Shown here: positions 8,379 through 16,625 of the stretch, one piece after another | How positions within the stretch are numbered: the first letter of the stretch is position 1 | How the letters are laid out: every line of letters begins with the position of its first letter | DNA from: an uncultured Collinsella sp. | Lineage (GTDB): Bacteria > Actinomycetota > Coriobacteriia > Coriobacteriales > Coriobacteriaceae | Assembly (NCBI GenBank): GCA_900752015.1 | Contig: CAADTZ010000056.1 | Location: 1-48,001 of the forward strand | Direction of reading: 5' to 3' | DNA: 48,001 nucleotides | The notes under the pieces: model-generated | What the model was told of the DNA's origin: nothing | What the model saw: only the letters and a program-made list of their open reading frames with translations | Databases searched by the model: none | Translations under genes and position numbers: made by a program

Positions 8379-8397
8379 GCCCCGCTCTCTACGGGGC
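8379..8397 (-). promoter_or_regulatory. Intercistronic hairpin between minor and backbone pilin genes
   Basis: GCCCCG (8379-8384) pairs with CGGGGC (8392-8397) around a 7-nt loop, immediately after the minor pilin stop. There is no U-tract, so it is more likely to protect or process mRNA than to terminate. Such a site could help express the backbone pilin above the minor pilin; that role is inferred. Confidence 0.4.
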
Positions 8398-8403
8398 TGC
8401 CAG

Positions 8404-10074
8404 CTACTCTTTATGGCTGCCACCTCCCCGCTTGACCAGGAGCGCGACCACGATGAGCGCGGCTCCGGCGACCGCTGCGGCGGCCGCGGCGTACATTGCC
8501 ATATCGCCAGTCGAGGGCATAAAGCCTCCGGTGGTAATGCTAGGGGGTGTGCCGGTGGGCGTGTTGACAAGCGACGCCTCCAGGCTGCCCGTCGACCCGT
8601 CCGCGCTGTCGGCACGCAGGGGCGACTCGGCCGTGATGGTGAGCTTGGGCTTGGCGGCGGCCACCTGGTCGACGTCCAGGCCCTCGGCCTTGACTGTCAC
8701 GGATCGCGTGCCCTCGAAGGCGGTGTAGCCCTTGGGTGCCTTGAGCTCGCGGACCCCCAGCTTGCCCGAGTCCACGCCCGAGACGGTCACGCGGCCGTCC
8801 TCGCCCGTGGTGACGGTGGCCTTGCTCTCTGCATCCCACGTGCCGTCGGCCGCCAGTGTGCGACCGCGGTCGTCGGCGATGCTCAGGACCGCCCCGGCAA
8901 GCGGCTTGTCGCCGTCGCTGCCGCGCTTGGTGAGCGCGAGATCCCAGGTGTAGGCGCACGCGTCGTCGCTCGGCGTGCGGGTGAAGCCGGCGTCGCCGGA
9001 CTGGTCGGCAAAGGGAGAGCGCGGGTAGCGCAGGCAGACCTCGTTGGGGTTGCCCTTCGCGATGCCGTGGTTGCACGCGCTGTTGAGCGGCGCGTTGTAC
9101 ACGGCGACCACGCGGGCGCCCGCGGCGAAGGCGTCGGCCCCGCCGAGCTCGGCGATGAGGTCGCCGGTGCGCACGGTGAAGGTCTTACCGTCGGCCGCTA
9201 CCTTGGTGGCGCACTGGGCCGTGATGTCGGTCCAGCCCTTCGCGGGCTCGGTGCCGGCGCAGCCGTCCTTGCCGGTCGAGACGGCGTCGAAGCCGCCGTC
9301 CGCGCCCGCCGCCACGTACACGCGCATGCTCGCGGCCACCTTGGAGGAATCGAGCCCCACGCTCATGGTGTCGACGAACCGCACCGTATAGGTGTCGTAG
9401 GCAGTGAGCCCGGCCGGGACCGTGGCCGAGAGGCGCCAGTACAGGTCGTCGGCGACCGTGGCGTCGGCGGCCTTCTGCCATGCGGCGGTGCTGTCCTCCA
9501 GCACATGCTTGGCGACCTTGGGGGTCGCCGCCTTGGGCTTGACGGTGACGGCGCTGCCGCCCACCAGGGCCATGATCGGCGCGGTGCCGGCCTCGCCTTG
9601 GGCGATGGCGTCGTCGTCGGCGACGATGAGCCAGTAGCCGCAGGGCAGCTCGGCCGCCGTGCCCGCGTTAAGGGCCACGGGCACGGCGCCAGAGCTCTGG
9701 AGAGAACGAGCGAGCTGTGCGCTCAGCGCGCTCGTAAGGTGGGAATCGGTGTTGAGCCACTCGGCAGCTTCCTGCGCGGTGGTCTGGGATTTGGACATGC
9801 CGGCGCTGTGCAGCACGGGCAGGACGGCGTCGCACACGGCGTCACATGCCCAGGCGAGGTCGGTGGCGATTTTAGCGTCGTTGTCGCCATCGATGACGTT
9901 GGCGTCAAAGATCTGGTAGGCGTCGTAGCTGCTCGCCACGGTGCCGCTCACCGTGATGGAACCGGTCGAGGTCGGCGCGGCCTGCGCGGATGCGGGGAAC
10001 ACAACCGCGCAGGTGCCGATCACGAGGGCAAGCAGCGCAAACAAGATCGGGAAGGAGCAAACTTTCTTATTCAC
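8404..10074 (-). CDS. LPXTG-type minor (ancillary) pilin
   Basis: A surface protein of 556 residues, likely at the pilus base or along the shaft. It has a signal peptide (VNKKVCSFPILFALLAL.., cut near AQAAPT), a pilin N-domain with SSYDAYQIFDANV that parallels the backbone pilin, a middle region, and a Cna_B-like domain with E-box LGVRELKAPKGY (about 465-476). The C-terminal sorting signal is MPSTG rather than LPXTG, followed by a hydrophobic helix and KRGGGSHKE. I chose the GTG at 10074: GGGAGGTGAG precedes it, it overlaps the adhesin stop by 8 bp (coupled translation), and it starts a clean signal peptide. The MPSTG variant may mean a different sortase preference. High GC compared with the backbone gene. 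Confidence 0.87.
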   Translation of the reverse strand: MNKKVCSFPILFALLALVIGTCAVVFPASAQAAPTSTGSITVSGTVASSYDAYQIFDANVIDGDNDAKIATDLAWACDAVCDAVLPVLHSAGMSKSQTTAQEAAEWLNTDSHLTSALSAQLARSLQSSGAVPVALNAGTAAELPCGYWLIVADDDAIAQGEAGTAPIMALVGGSAVTVKPKAATPKVAKHVLEDSTAAWQKAADATVADDLYWRLSATVPAGLTAYDTYTVRFVDTMSVGLDSSKVAASMRVYVAAGADGGFDAVSTGKDGCAGTEPAKGWTDITAQCATKVAADGKTFTVRTGDLIAELGGADAFAAGARVVAVYNAPLNSACNHGIAKGNPNEVCLRYPRSPFADQSGDAGFTRTPSDDACAYTWDLALTKRGSDGDKPLAGAVLSIADDRGRTLAADGTWDAESKATVTTGEDGRVTVSGVDSGKLGVRELKAPKGYTAFEGTRSVTVKAEGLDVDQVAAAKPKLTITAESPLRADSADGSTGSLEASLVNTPTGTPPSITTGGFMPSTGDMAMYAAAAAAVAGAALIVVALLVKRGGGSHKE

Positions 10075-13000
10075 GACGCTCACCTCCCTTCGCATTCGCC
10101 TTGCGACGAATGTGCATCCAGGCTGCAGCAGCGCAAAGCACCGCCGCGCCGGCAAGGTACGTCAGAGTGACGCCCGACATACCAGAAAGGGGCAAAGAGG
10201 TGGAGTAGGTGTTGGTGAAGGTGGGGGTGGACTTGTCGGTGAGGTTCAGTTCTTCGGCACCGACGTCTGCTTTCCAGTTGCCATCGGAGCCAACGGTTCC
10301 CTTCTTGTAGGTCACCGCACAGTCGATTCCTCCTTTGGTGTTATCCGTTGCCACAACCTTGAACCTATAGACCGACTGATCAAACTTGTAATGCGGATAG
10401 GTCGAGCTTTCCTTCTTCTCGCGCACGTAGTACGTGAAGGTCTTGGAGGCGCCACGGCCAGTAGAGTCGGTCTTGAGCTTGTCGAGTTGATCGAGTTTGT
10501 ACTCAATCTCGTCGAAGCTCCGGGTCTGAGACTTCTTGCCGTCGGCAGTGGTGGTAATCACGCCGTCGGGGTCGGTCATAACCGTCTTGGGACTATCGAA
10601 GTTCTCGTTATCCGCAAACTCGAGCGTGAACTCCTTCATCTCGCCACCCTTAACGACCTTGGTCGCCTTAGGGATCCAAACGCCAGTCGAGTCGTACGCG
10701 GTACATACGTTAGTGAAAGTCGGCGAACCGTCCTCACAGATAATTTGATAATAGCCGTCGACATTCTTCGCGACACTCCACGTTTTTTTGTTAACCCACT
10801 TCCCAGACTTATCGAGTTCGTACTTGGTCCCGTTGACGTCTGTAATCGTGTAGTTATGGATGAGAAGTTCCTTCTCTTCGTTCGGATTATTTTTACTCGG
10901 AACAGTCATGAGCTTGGTCGGCTTATCCTGGGTCCGTACCACAATCTCATACACACTGGAGTCGCACGTGATGTCAGGATCATCGCCGGCATCTTCGACC
11001 AAGTAGTATGTGATTTCGTTACCCGTGCCACCCGTTGCGAACTGTTCACCAAGGTCAAACGTGATATTGCCGCTTGCATCATTTTTTGCTGTTCCAACCT
11101 CGGTGCAAACGTTGCGATTGAATGTCGTGCCAGCCAAAGGGTTGTCTGAATTCTTGCGATACACCGTAAAGGAGAACTCCTCTTTTTTGAGGTCGCGGCC
11201 TTTCAGCTTCTTGGTCGCCTTGAGCTTAAGGCTCGGATAGACATACGTGTCCTCAGGCGCGCCCATGTACAGGTCGCCGTTCGACATGATGCCGCCGCCA
11301 TGGTCCCAGGAATAGTTGCCGGTGATGAACGTTGTCGCAACTATTTGCGCATTGATCGCGGCTTCGTCTTGAGCTGTAACACCCGAGCTCAGGCCGATGC
11401 TTTTATATACCTGCACGCCACCGTTAGCGGGGATAGTAATGGCTTGCGTAAGCTCTTTACTTCCCTTGTATTTGGCGTCACCGCCGCCAAGCATTTTGCC
11501 AATCACCGCCGCGATCGGGGTCTTATGATCCTCCGCCGCAAGGAAGAAGTCCGCGTGGCCGTTTTCGCGAAACTCTTTGGCATTGTAGGCGTCAGCATCC
11601 TGGTTCTTTTTGTGCTCAAGGCCTTCGTAGCCACCAGCGGATAGGTGAGGAGTGCCTTCGTTACCGCTATTCTCTTCAGAATTATAATCAGCTTTTGCGT
11701 CCTGCTGATCTTTGGCAGACGAATTGCCAAAGATTGCCGTGCCCTCAGTGTTCGTTACCAACGTCTTGCCCGTGGGGCAGACTGCAACGCCACCGCCGTA
11801 GCCGCCAGCTTCATTGGCGCTAATGTACGAGTTATATATGAATAGCCTACCAGCAGTATATTCCTTGCCTTGGTTTGAGTTTCCCTGAACAAAGATGCCG
11901 CCGCCACCCCAGTCAAAGCGAGACATGCAGTGATTGTTTGTGATGTAGACTTTATTGCCTTCAGTGCCGTTAATCATCGCGTCAACCATCTGGCCCACTC
12001 GGATGCCGGCACCTTCAGATCGGTAGCTCACGTTAGAGGCAATAATTCCTCCCGTGATATTCAGCCACGCCATTCCTGAGCGAGACGTTTGGTCATTCCG
12101 TTCGACATCGGTAACGTAAACGCCGCCGCCGGCTTCTTGGGAGTAGTTGCCAGTAATCTGGCCACCGGAAATGGTGACATGGGTGCCGTTCTTGGCAGCA
12201 AGCCCAGCACCACCATGGTCACCGTATCCATCCTGGTTGCAGAAGTTGGCATATTTATTGTTGGTGATGAAACCACCAGAAACAGCAATACTACCGCCCA
12301 CGACCATGACGCCACCGCCGAATCCGGAAGTGTTCTCTAGCGTGCTATTGCCGGAGATTGTGCCGCCAGTCACCTTAACCGTGGAGCCTTCAGCATACAC
12401 ACCGCCGCCACTCGGAGCACTATTGCCAGCAATTACGCCATTGGAGATGCTAAGGCTTGAGTTATAGCGCACTTCGATTCCGCCGCCCGCGCCCGAGCCA
12501 GAAGCGCCGCATATATAGCCGCCACGCATGTTGACGGAAGAGCCGTTTTCGGCATAAACCAAACTGCTGACACTGCTCTGTTGCTGTTGCGTGGCACTGC
12601 TCTGTTGCTGTTGCGTAATCACGCCACTCTCGAGGTTGAACGTACCGCCCTTGTCGTTAGTTGCGTAGAGATTAATGAGCTTCAGGTTGGCATTGCCGCC
12701 GCAAGCCACAATGGCACCCTTGATACCAGCCTCATACGCTTTAAGAGTTTCGTTTGTACCTGTTCCGCTTGCGACCGATTCGGTTACGTAATAGGTAAGC
12801 TTGGTCGGGATGTTAGAATCGCCGTATTCCATTGAAGCGAGATTGCTCCATTTGTTTTCTTGATTAGCCGAGATCTCTGTCGCGGCAGCTTGCTGGCTGT
12901 CCTTGACGGTCAGCGTCGCGCCGCCGGTGATATTGAACAGAGGCTGATTTGAACTCGTATGCTTAATCTTATGGCCGTTTAGATCCAGCGTGATTTTGCT

Positions 13001-13525
13001 GCCGTCCTTGCTAAGCGTGATTATCTCGCCGGTCTCGACATCATTCATAAGCTTGAAGTTAGCAACACCGCTTGCATTCGCCAACTTGGTTTTTAATTCG
13101 TCAACGTTTTTTATCTCGTCGGGCGCCGCTTCGGTTTGCTCGCCTTCCGTGGCCGCCATCACAGCGTTGCCATCTGCCGGCTCGTTATCTTCGACCTGCA
13201 GCTTACCCTCAGGTTGATCCCCAGACTGACCCTGCTCAACACCATTTGAGGGGTCGGCTTCGCCACCCTCTGCGTCGTCACTATTCTGGTTTTCGGTATC
13301 CCCGTTGTTGGTGTTGTCTACATCAGTAGACTCACTTGAGGAACCCCCCCCCATCACAGTTTCCTCGGCAGAAACTGTCTGATCATCGTTGGCAATGGCC
13401 TGCGAGATCGGGGGCATGACGAGCGACAGTACCAGGCTCAACACGGAGGCTCCGCACAAAACGCCTGCCAGTACGCGGCGCGTCGCTTTTTTACTCTGCT
13501 TAGTTTTTTCTGAATTCGCTTTCAT
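10067..13525 (-). CDS. Large LPXTG surface adhesin, probable pilus tip protein
   Basis: The 1152-residue protein opens with MKANSEKTKQSKKATRR and a long signal peptide (cut near SQAIAND). An acidic, Ser/Asp/Asn-rich low-complexity segment follows (about 50-130). Then comes a right-handed beta-helix (about 180-680) built of short Gly-rich repeats such as GGTISGN, GGVYAEG and GGGIFV, which resembles carbohydrate- or host-binding parallel beta-helices. Two or more pilin isopeptide (Spy0128/FctA-like) domains follow, with YYLVED and YYVREKKE. The end is LPLSG, a membrane helix and RRKANAKGGERRE. Start supported by GGAGGAG 7 bases upstream. It is first in the operon, as tip pilins usually are. A G9 tract at codons ~58-61 and a 24-bp tandem repeat are in the coding region. 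Binding target unknown. Confidence 0.88.
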   Translation of the reverse strand: MKANSEKTKQSKKATRRVLAGVLCGASVLSLVLSLVMPPISQAIANDDQTVSAEETVMGGGSSSESTDVDNTNNGDTENQNSDDAEGGEADPSNGVEQGQSGDQPEGKLQVEDNEPADGNAVMAATEGEQTEAAPDEIKNVDELKTKLANASGVANFKLMNDVETGEIITLSKDGSKITLDLNGHKIKHTSSNQPLFNITGGATLTVKDSQQAAATEISANQENKWSNLASMEYGDSNIPTKLTYYVTESVASGTGTNETLKAYEAGIKGAIVACGGNANLKLINLYATNDKGGTFNLESGVITQQQQSSATQQQQSSVSSLVYAENGSSVNMRGGYICGASGSGAGGGIEVRYNSSLSISNGVIAGNSAPSGGGVYAEGSTVKVTGGTISGNSTLENTSGFGGGVMVVGGSIAVSGGFITNNKYANFCNQDGYGDHGGAGLAAKNGTHVTISGGQITGNYSQEAGGGVYVTDVERNDQTSRSGMAWLNITGGIIASNVSYRSEGAGIRVGQMVDAMINGTEGNKVYITNNHCMSRFDWGGGGIFVQGNSNQGKEYTAGRLFIYNSYISANEAGGYGGGVAVCPTGKTLVTNTEGTAIFGNSSAKDQQDAKADYNSEENSGNEGTPHLSAGGYEGLEHKKNQDADAYNAKEFRENGHADFFLAAEDHKTPIAAVIGKMLGGGDAKYKGSKELTQAITIPANGGVQVYKSIGLSSGVTAQDEAAINAQIVATTFITGNYSWDHGGGIMSNGDLYMGAPEDTYVYPSLKLKATKKLKGRDLKKEEFSFTVYRKNSDNPLAGTTFNRNVCTEVGTAKNDASGNITFDLGEQFATGGTGNEITYYLVEDAGDDPDITCDSSVYEIVVRTQDKPTKLMTVPSKNNPNEEKELLIHNYTITDVNGTKYELDKSGKWVNKKTWSVAKNVDGYYQIICEDGSPTFTNVCTAYDSTGVWIPKATKVVKGGEMKEFTLEFADNENFDSPKTVMTDPDGVITTTADGKKSQTRSFDEIEYKLDQLDKLKTDSTGRGASKTFTYYVREKKESSTYPHYKFDQSVYRFKVVATDNTKGGIDCAVTYKKGTVGSDGNWKADVGAEELNLTDKSTPTFTNTYSTSLPLSGMSGVTLTYLAGAAVLCAAAAWMHIRRKANAKGGERRE
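12571..12618. repeat. 24-bp in-frame tandem duplication in adhesin
   Basis: Two adjacent 24-bp units (12571-12594 and 12595-12618) differ at the last two bases and encode TQQQQSSA and TQQQQSSV. The copy number can change without shifting the frame, altering a Gln/Ser loop in the beta-helix region. Confidence 0.85.
13344..13352. repeat. Poly-G tract (G9 on coding strand) in adhesin gene
   Basis: Nine consecutive C on the plus strand, G9 on the coding strand, span the codons for Met-Gly-Gly-Gly near residues 58-61, shortly after the signal peptide. Tracts of this kind are known hot spots for slipped-strand mispairing; a one-base change would truncate the protein. Confidence 0.9.
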
Positions 13526-13983
13526 CGATGTCTCCTCCCCAAGAGACCGCGATCTTGCTCTTTCACTATCAAACGTATCTGCGCAACCTGTAATTGCGCA
13601 CGCTTAGTAATACTATTGTAACTATTGTTTAAACATCCGAGCAACAAAACCGACATTTTTGTAGCCAGTTCTCAATTCTCTTGACATTTACTCAGATTTG
13701 CCTTCGTTTATTCGCTCTGAAATATCTGTTTCTACTGGTAATTAAGTTAGTTATCAGTTTTTTAATAGCATTTTATTTATTTGCACAACATTTTGCTCAA
13801 GAGCATGCATCCTGCGAACGGTCGAAAATCGACCGTGAACGGTAGGTCATTAACCGGGAGGAATAGACTACCAAATTGATGGGAATATCTTTATTTCATC
13901 GGTAGTTAGAAGCGTAATGTTCAGACAACCATATCTGAATTTTCGCGCAGATTTTAGGCATCAATTCGCCCAAATCGCCTGAG
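13526..13983. promoter_or_regulatory. AT-rich leader and upstream region of the pilus operon
   Basis: A gap of about 460 bp with no gene. A perfect dyad TGCGCAA-N7-TTGCGCA (13580-13600) lies about 55 bp before the adhesin start, beside a possible minus-strand -10 TAGTAT (13610-13615). Further upstream is ACGGTCGA-AAA-TCGACCGT (13818-13836), a second operator-like palindrome. The stretch 13620-13800 is strongly AT-rich, unlike most of the window. No -35 box is convincing. Confidence 0.45.
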
Positions 13984-14018
13984 ACCACCGCAAAGGAGCC
14001 CGTCCCCTTTGCGGTGGT
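13984..14018. repeat. Palindromic repeat family B, copy 2
   Basis: ACCACCGCAAAGG (13984-13996) pairs perfectly with CCTTTGCGGTGGT (14006-14018) around AGCCCGTCC. Compared with copy 1, the A-T pair in the arm is G-C on both sides, a compensatory change. It lies just after the stop of the HAD gene. Confidence 0.8.
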
Positions 14019-14030
14019 TCTCCCCCGGCG

Positions 14031-14852
14031 CTACAGCAGATGCTCCTCGATAAAGATCGCGATGCCGTCTTTGTCGTTGCTCGCGGTTACAAAGTCGGCG
14101 GCGGCACGGGTGGCGTCGCTGCCGTTTGCCATGGCCACGCCCACGCCGGCGTCAGCCACCATGCAGGTGTCGTTGTCCGCATCGCCAAACACGCAGATGT
14201 CCTGGAGCTCCATGTCGTTGAGCTCCGCCATGCGCACAAGGCCGCGCGTCTTGGACACGCGCGGATCCATGAACTCGTAGAGCCGCTGCGTGGTTTGCAG
14301 AGCCGCCGCCTTAACAGTGTCATCGGCAAACGTCGACGCCCGCTCAATCACCCGTGGCATTACCTCGGGCGCCATGGTAAACATCACCTTGGGCTGCGGC
14401 TCGCGCAAAAACTCGGCAAAGTCGACCACCTGGTAGGGCACGCCGTCGACGCGCGACAGGTGCTCGACGCACGCGTTGCTCTCGGGCACGTAGAACACGC
14501 CGTCTCGGGGGCAGACGGGCGTTGCCGGAAGGTCCGCCATGTGTTTGCAGATGCGCGCGATGGTCTCGCCCGGCAGCGGATAGCTCAGCTCGTTGATGTC
14601 GTGCGCGCGGTCGATGACCTCGGCGCCACCGCAGCCCACCATCACGTCTACCAGGCCTTCGATGCCCCAGAGCTCGTACATGGCCTCGGTCGCGTGGGCG
14701 TCGCGCCCGGTGCACAGGCCAAAGAGCACGCCGCGCTCGCGCAGGGCACGGATCGCCGCCACGGTGCGCGGGGACACCGTGTGCTGGCTCGTGAGCAGCG
14801 TGCCGTCGATATCGCAGAACACGGCTTTGATGTGGCTGAAGGTGGTGTCCAT
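14031..14852 (-). CDS. Cof-type HAD-superfamily phosphatase
   Basis: A 273-residue cytoplasmic hydrolase, probably a sugar or nucleotide phosphatase of the Cof/YidA subfamily. Motif I is FCDIDGTLLTS (nucleophile Asp near residue 13), motif II sits in FGLCTGR, and motif IV is CVFGDADNDTCMVADAGVGVAMANGSD-like with the GD..ND core near 215; the cap domain lies between. The start at 14852 (MDTTFSHIK) is chosen because homology begins here and AGAAAGG is upstream; the frame stays open for 67 more codons, which run through repeat sequence and are probably not translated. The substrate cannot be predicted. Confidence 0.88.
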   Translation of the reverse strand: MDTTFSHIKAVFCDIDGTLLTSQHTVSPRTVAAIRALRERGVLFGLCTGRDAHATEAMYELWGIEGLVDVMVGCGGAEVIDRAHDINELSYPLPGETIARICKHMADLPATPVCPRDGVFYVPESNACVEHLSRVDGVPYQVVDFAEFLREPQPKVMFTMAPEVMPRVIERASTFADDTVKAAALQTTQRLYEFMDPRVSKTRGLVRMAELNDMELQDICVFGDADNDTCMVADAGVGVAMANGSDATRAAADFVTASNDKDGIAIFIEEHLL

Positions 14853-14941
14853 GGGGGCCTTTCTGGGTTGTGCGGCGGTGTGGGGTGCATTCGTGAACGG
14901 CGTACATGGTATACCAAGGCACGGGCCGTTGGGGCCCGATT

Positions 14942-14975
14942 GCCACAAAGGTGCCTGCCCCCCCTTTGTGGTGGC
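14942..14975. repeat. Palindromic repeat family B, copy 3
   Basis: GCCACAAAGG (14942-14951) faces CCTTTGTGG (14963-14971). The loop is GTGCCTGCCC-like with a run of C. It lies upstream of the HAD start and near family A copy 2. Confidence 0.7.
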
Positions 14976-15006
14976 CGAACCCGAAGGGTGGCCTGGCCCG
15001 GGGCGC

Positions 15007-15071
15007 AAAGCATCACAACATTCGACGTTTTTCGGCAAAATCGCGATTTTCATCGAATGTTGTGATGGTTT
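15007..15071 (+). repeat. Palindromic repeat family A, copy 2
   Basis: CATCACAACATTCGA (15011-15025) pairs with its complement at 15053-15067; the flanking bases pair with one mismatch. The loop CGTTTTTCGGCAAAATCGC.. matches copy 1 in orientation. It ends against the stop codon of the MFS gene. Confidence 0.85.
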
Positions 15072-16358
15072 TTACTGCCTTGCGGCACGATCAAAATGCC
15101 GGCGGCCAAACAGCAGCAGCGCCACGGGAACCGCCGTCACGACCGCGCCCGCTCCGATGAGCGTCTGTTGCACGCCAAATGTCGCCGCCAGCCACGGGGC
15201 AATCGCCAGCGGCGCCACGCCGGCAAACATATTGCCAAAGCCCATGACCGAGTTGACGCGACCGAGCCGCTCGAGCGGCGCCGTCGTTTGCACGATCGTG
15301 TTGTGGAGCGGGTTGACGATGCCCCAAGCTATGCCCAGGGCAATCTGGCCGACGAGGGCCACGCCCACGTACGGTGTCCCCACATAGAGCAAGCTTCCCA
15401 GGCCCACGGACATAAGCGCCACAAGCAGCGTTTTAAGGTTGACCAGGTGCGGCGGCAAGCGGAGCGCGACCACGGCGCCCAGCACCGCGCCCACACCGCT
15501 GGCCGACGAGAGCCAGCCCATCCACTCGACACCGACATGCAGAATATCACGGTAGAAGAACGACTCCAGCGGATCGAAGGCGCCGTAGCCAAAGTTCGAG
15601 AGGAAGATGATGCAGAACAGTAGGGCGAGGACGCTGTTGGTAAAGACTGTCTTGATGCTAGTCGCGAAGGTGACGCGGGAAAATGTGTTGGGGTCGGGAC
15701 TTTGGCTGGCATTGCCCGATGTGATGTCGCCGATCGCGGGTTTGCCTTCGTGTGTGGCGGCCTGACCCGCACTTTGCCTAAAGCCCCAACCGGCGACGAG
15801 CGCCAGTACGGTAAAGATCATCATGAGCACGAACACCGCGCGCGACGACGCAGCCGCCGCGACAAAGCCGCCCAGTGTGGGGCCGACGATAATGCTCACG
15901 TTGGAGAACATGGCGATGGCGGAGTTGATGTCTTTGAGCTCGACAGGATCGTCAGTGAGGTAGGCTGGATAGGATGTGGCGATGGGCTGGGCGAATCCCA
16001 TCACAAAGCCCAGGAGCACCGCGCCGAGCAGGACGATGCCGGTCGCGCTGCCAAAAACGAGGATCGCCGCGCCGGTTGCCAACGTGCCCACGATGCTCAG
16101 CAAGAAATGACGGCGCAGGCCCCAGGCGTCAAGCGCCGCGCCACCCGCAAAGGATCCCAAGATCACGAATACGTTCATAAACAGGACGGCCAGCGATGTC
16201 GCCACGACCGAGGCATCGTCTGCATAGGTGAGCGTTCCGATGACGCCGATGAAGTAGCTGGTCTGAAAACCGGTGTAGATGAGAAAGCGCATCGCCACCA
16301 GGCGTTTGGCCTGCACGGACAGCGAAGGTTGAGGCTTTGAGAAAAGAGAGGCGAGCAT
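15072..16358 (-). CDS. MFS transporter (12-helix)
   Basis: A 428-residue inner-membrane carrier. Twelve hydrophobic segments can be traced, with an MFS loop after helix 2 (DAWGLRRHFLL) and a central hydrophilic loop near residues 215-240. The overall look is of the EntS/MefA-like exporter group, but the substrate is unknown. Start at 16358 (MLASLFSK) has AAGGAG at proper spacing; an in-frame Met 13 codons earlier has none. It stands alone between repeat-rich gaps and is not obviously in an operon. Confidence 0.85.
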   Translation of the reverse strand: MLASLFSKPQPSLSVQAKRLVAMRFLIYTGFQTSYFIGVIGTLTYADDASVVATSLAVLFMNVFVILGSFAGGAALDAWGLRRHFLLSIVGTLATGAAILVFGSATGIVLLGAVLLGFVMGFAQPIATSYPAYLTDDPVELKDINSAIAMFSNVSIIVGPTLGGFVAAAASSRAVFVLMMIFTVLALVAGWGFRQSAGQAATHEGKPAIGDITSGNASQSPDPNTFSRVTFATSIKTVFTNSVLALLFCIIFLSNFGYGAFDPLESFFYRDILHVGVEWMGWLSSASGVGAVLGAVVALRLPPHLVNLKTLLVALMSVGLGSLLYVGTPYVGVALVGQIALGIAWGIVNPLHNTIVQTTAPLERLGRVNSVMGFGNMFAGVAPLAIAPWLAATFGVQQTLIGAGAVVTAVPVALLLFGRRHFDRAARQ

Positions 16359-16531
16359 GGAGACTCCTTGTTTCGTATGAATGCGGACGGCGGGCATTCG
16401 CCACCGTCTGTCAAATCAATCTATCCGCATGAAACATTAAGGACGCATCAGGACCCTTCTCTCCGTTTTTCGCCCGTCATGAACTACTTGGTAGATTGTA
16501 AGACATGTCCCACACATCTACTAAAGCAAAA

Positions 16532-16565
16532 ACCACCACAAAGGTGCCTGGCCCCTTTGTAGTGG
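16532..16565. repeat. Palindromic repeat family B, copy 4
   Basis: ACCACCACAAAGG (16532-16544) pairs with CCTTTGTAGTGG (16554-16565), one mismatch. The loop is TGCCTGGCC. It lies between the MFS start and the moaC-mobB stop. Confidence 0.8.
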
Positions 16566-16584
16566 AAGTGACGTTTGCCCAGAT

Positions 16585-16625
16585 AAAACCTACCAAAATA
16601 AACCTGTCCCTTTTTGGCAGGTTTT
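16585..16625. repeat. Diverged family B-like palindrome at a stop codon
   Basis: AAAACCTACCAAAA (16585-16598) faces TTTTTGGCAGGTTTT (16611-16625), with AACCTGTCCC kept in the loop. The right arm overlaps the TAA of the moaC-mobB fusion (16624-16626). On the minus strand it could end that transcript. Confidence 0.6.

Noticed and set aside
14853..15053. N-terminal extension of the HAD phosphatase
   Set aside because: The in-frame extension runs through repeats of families A and B and has no ribosome site; homology starts at 14852.
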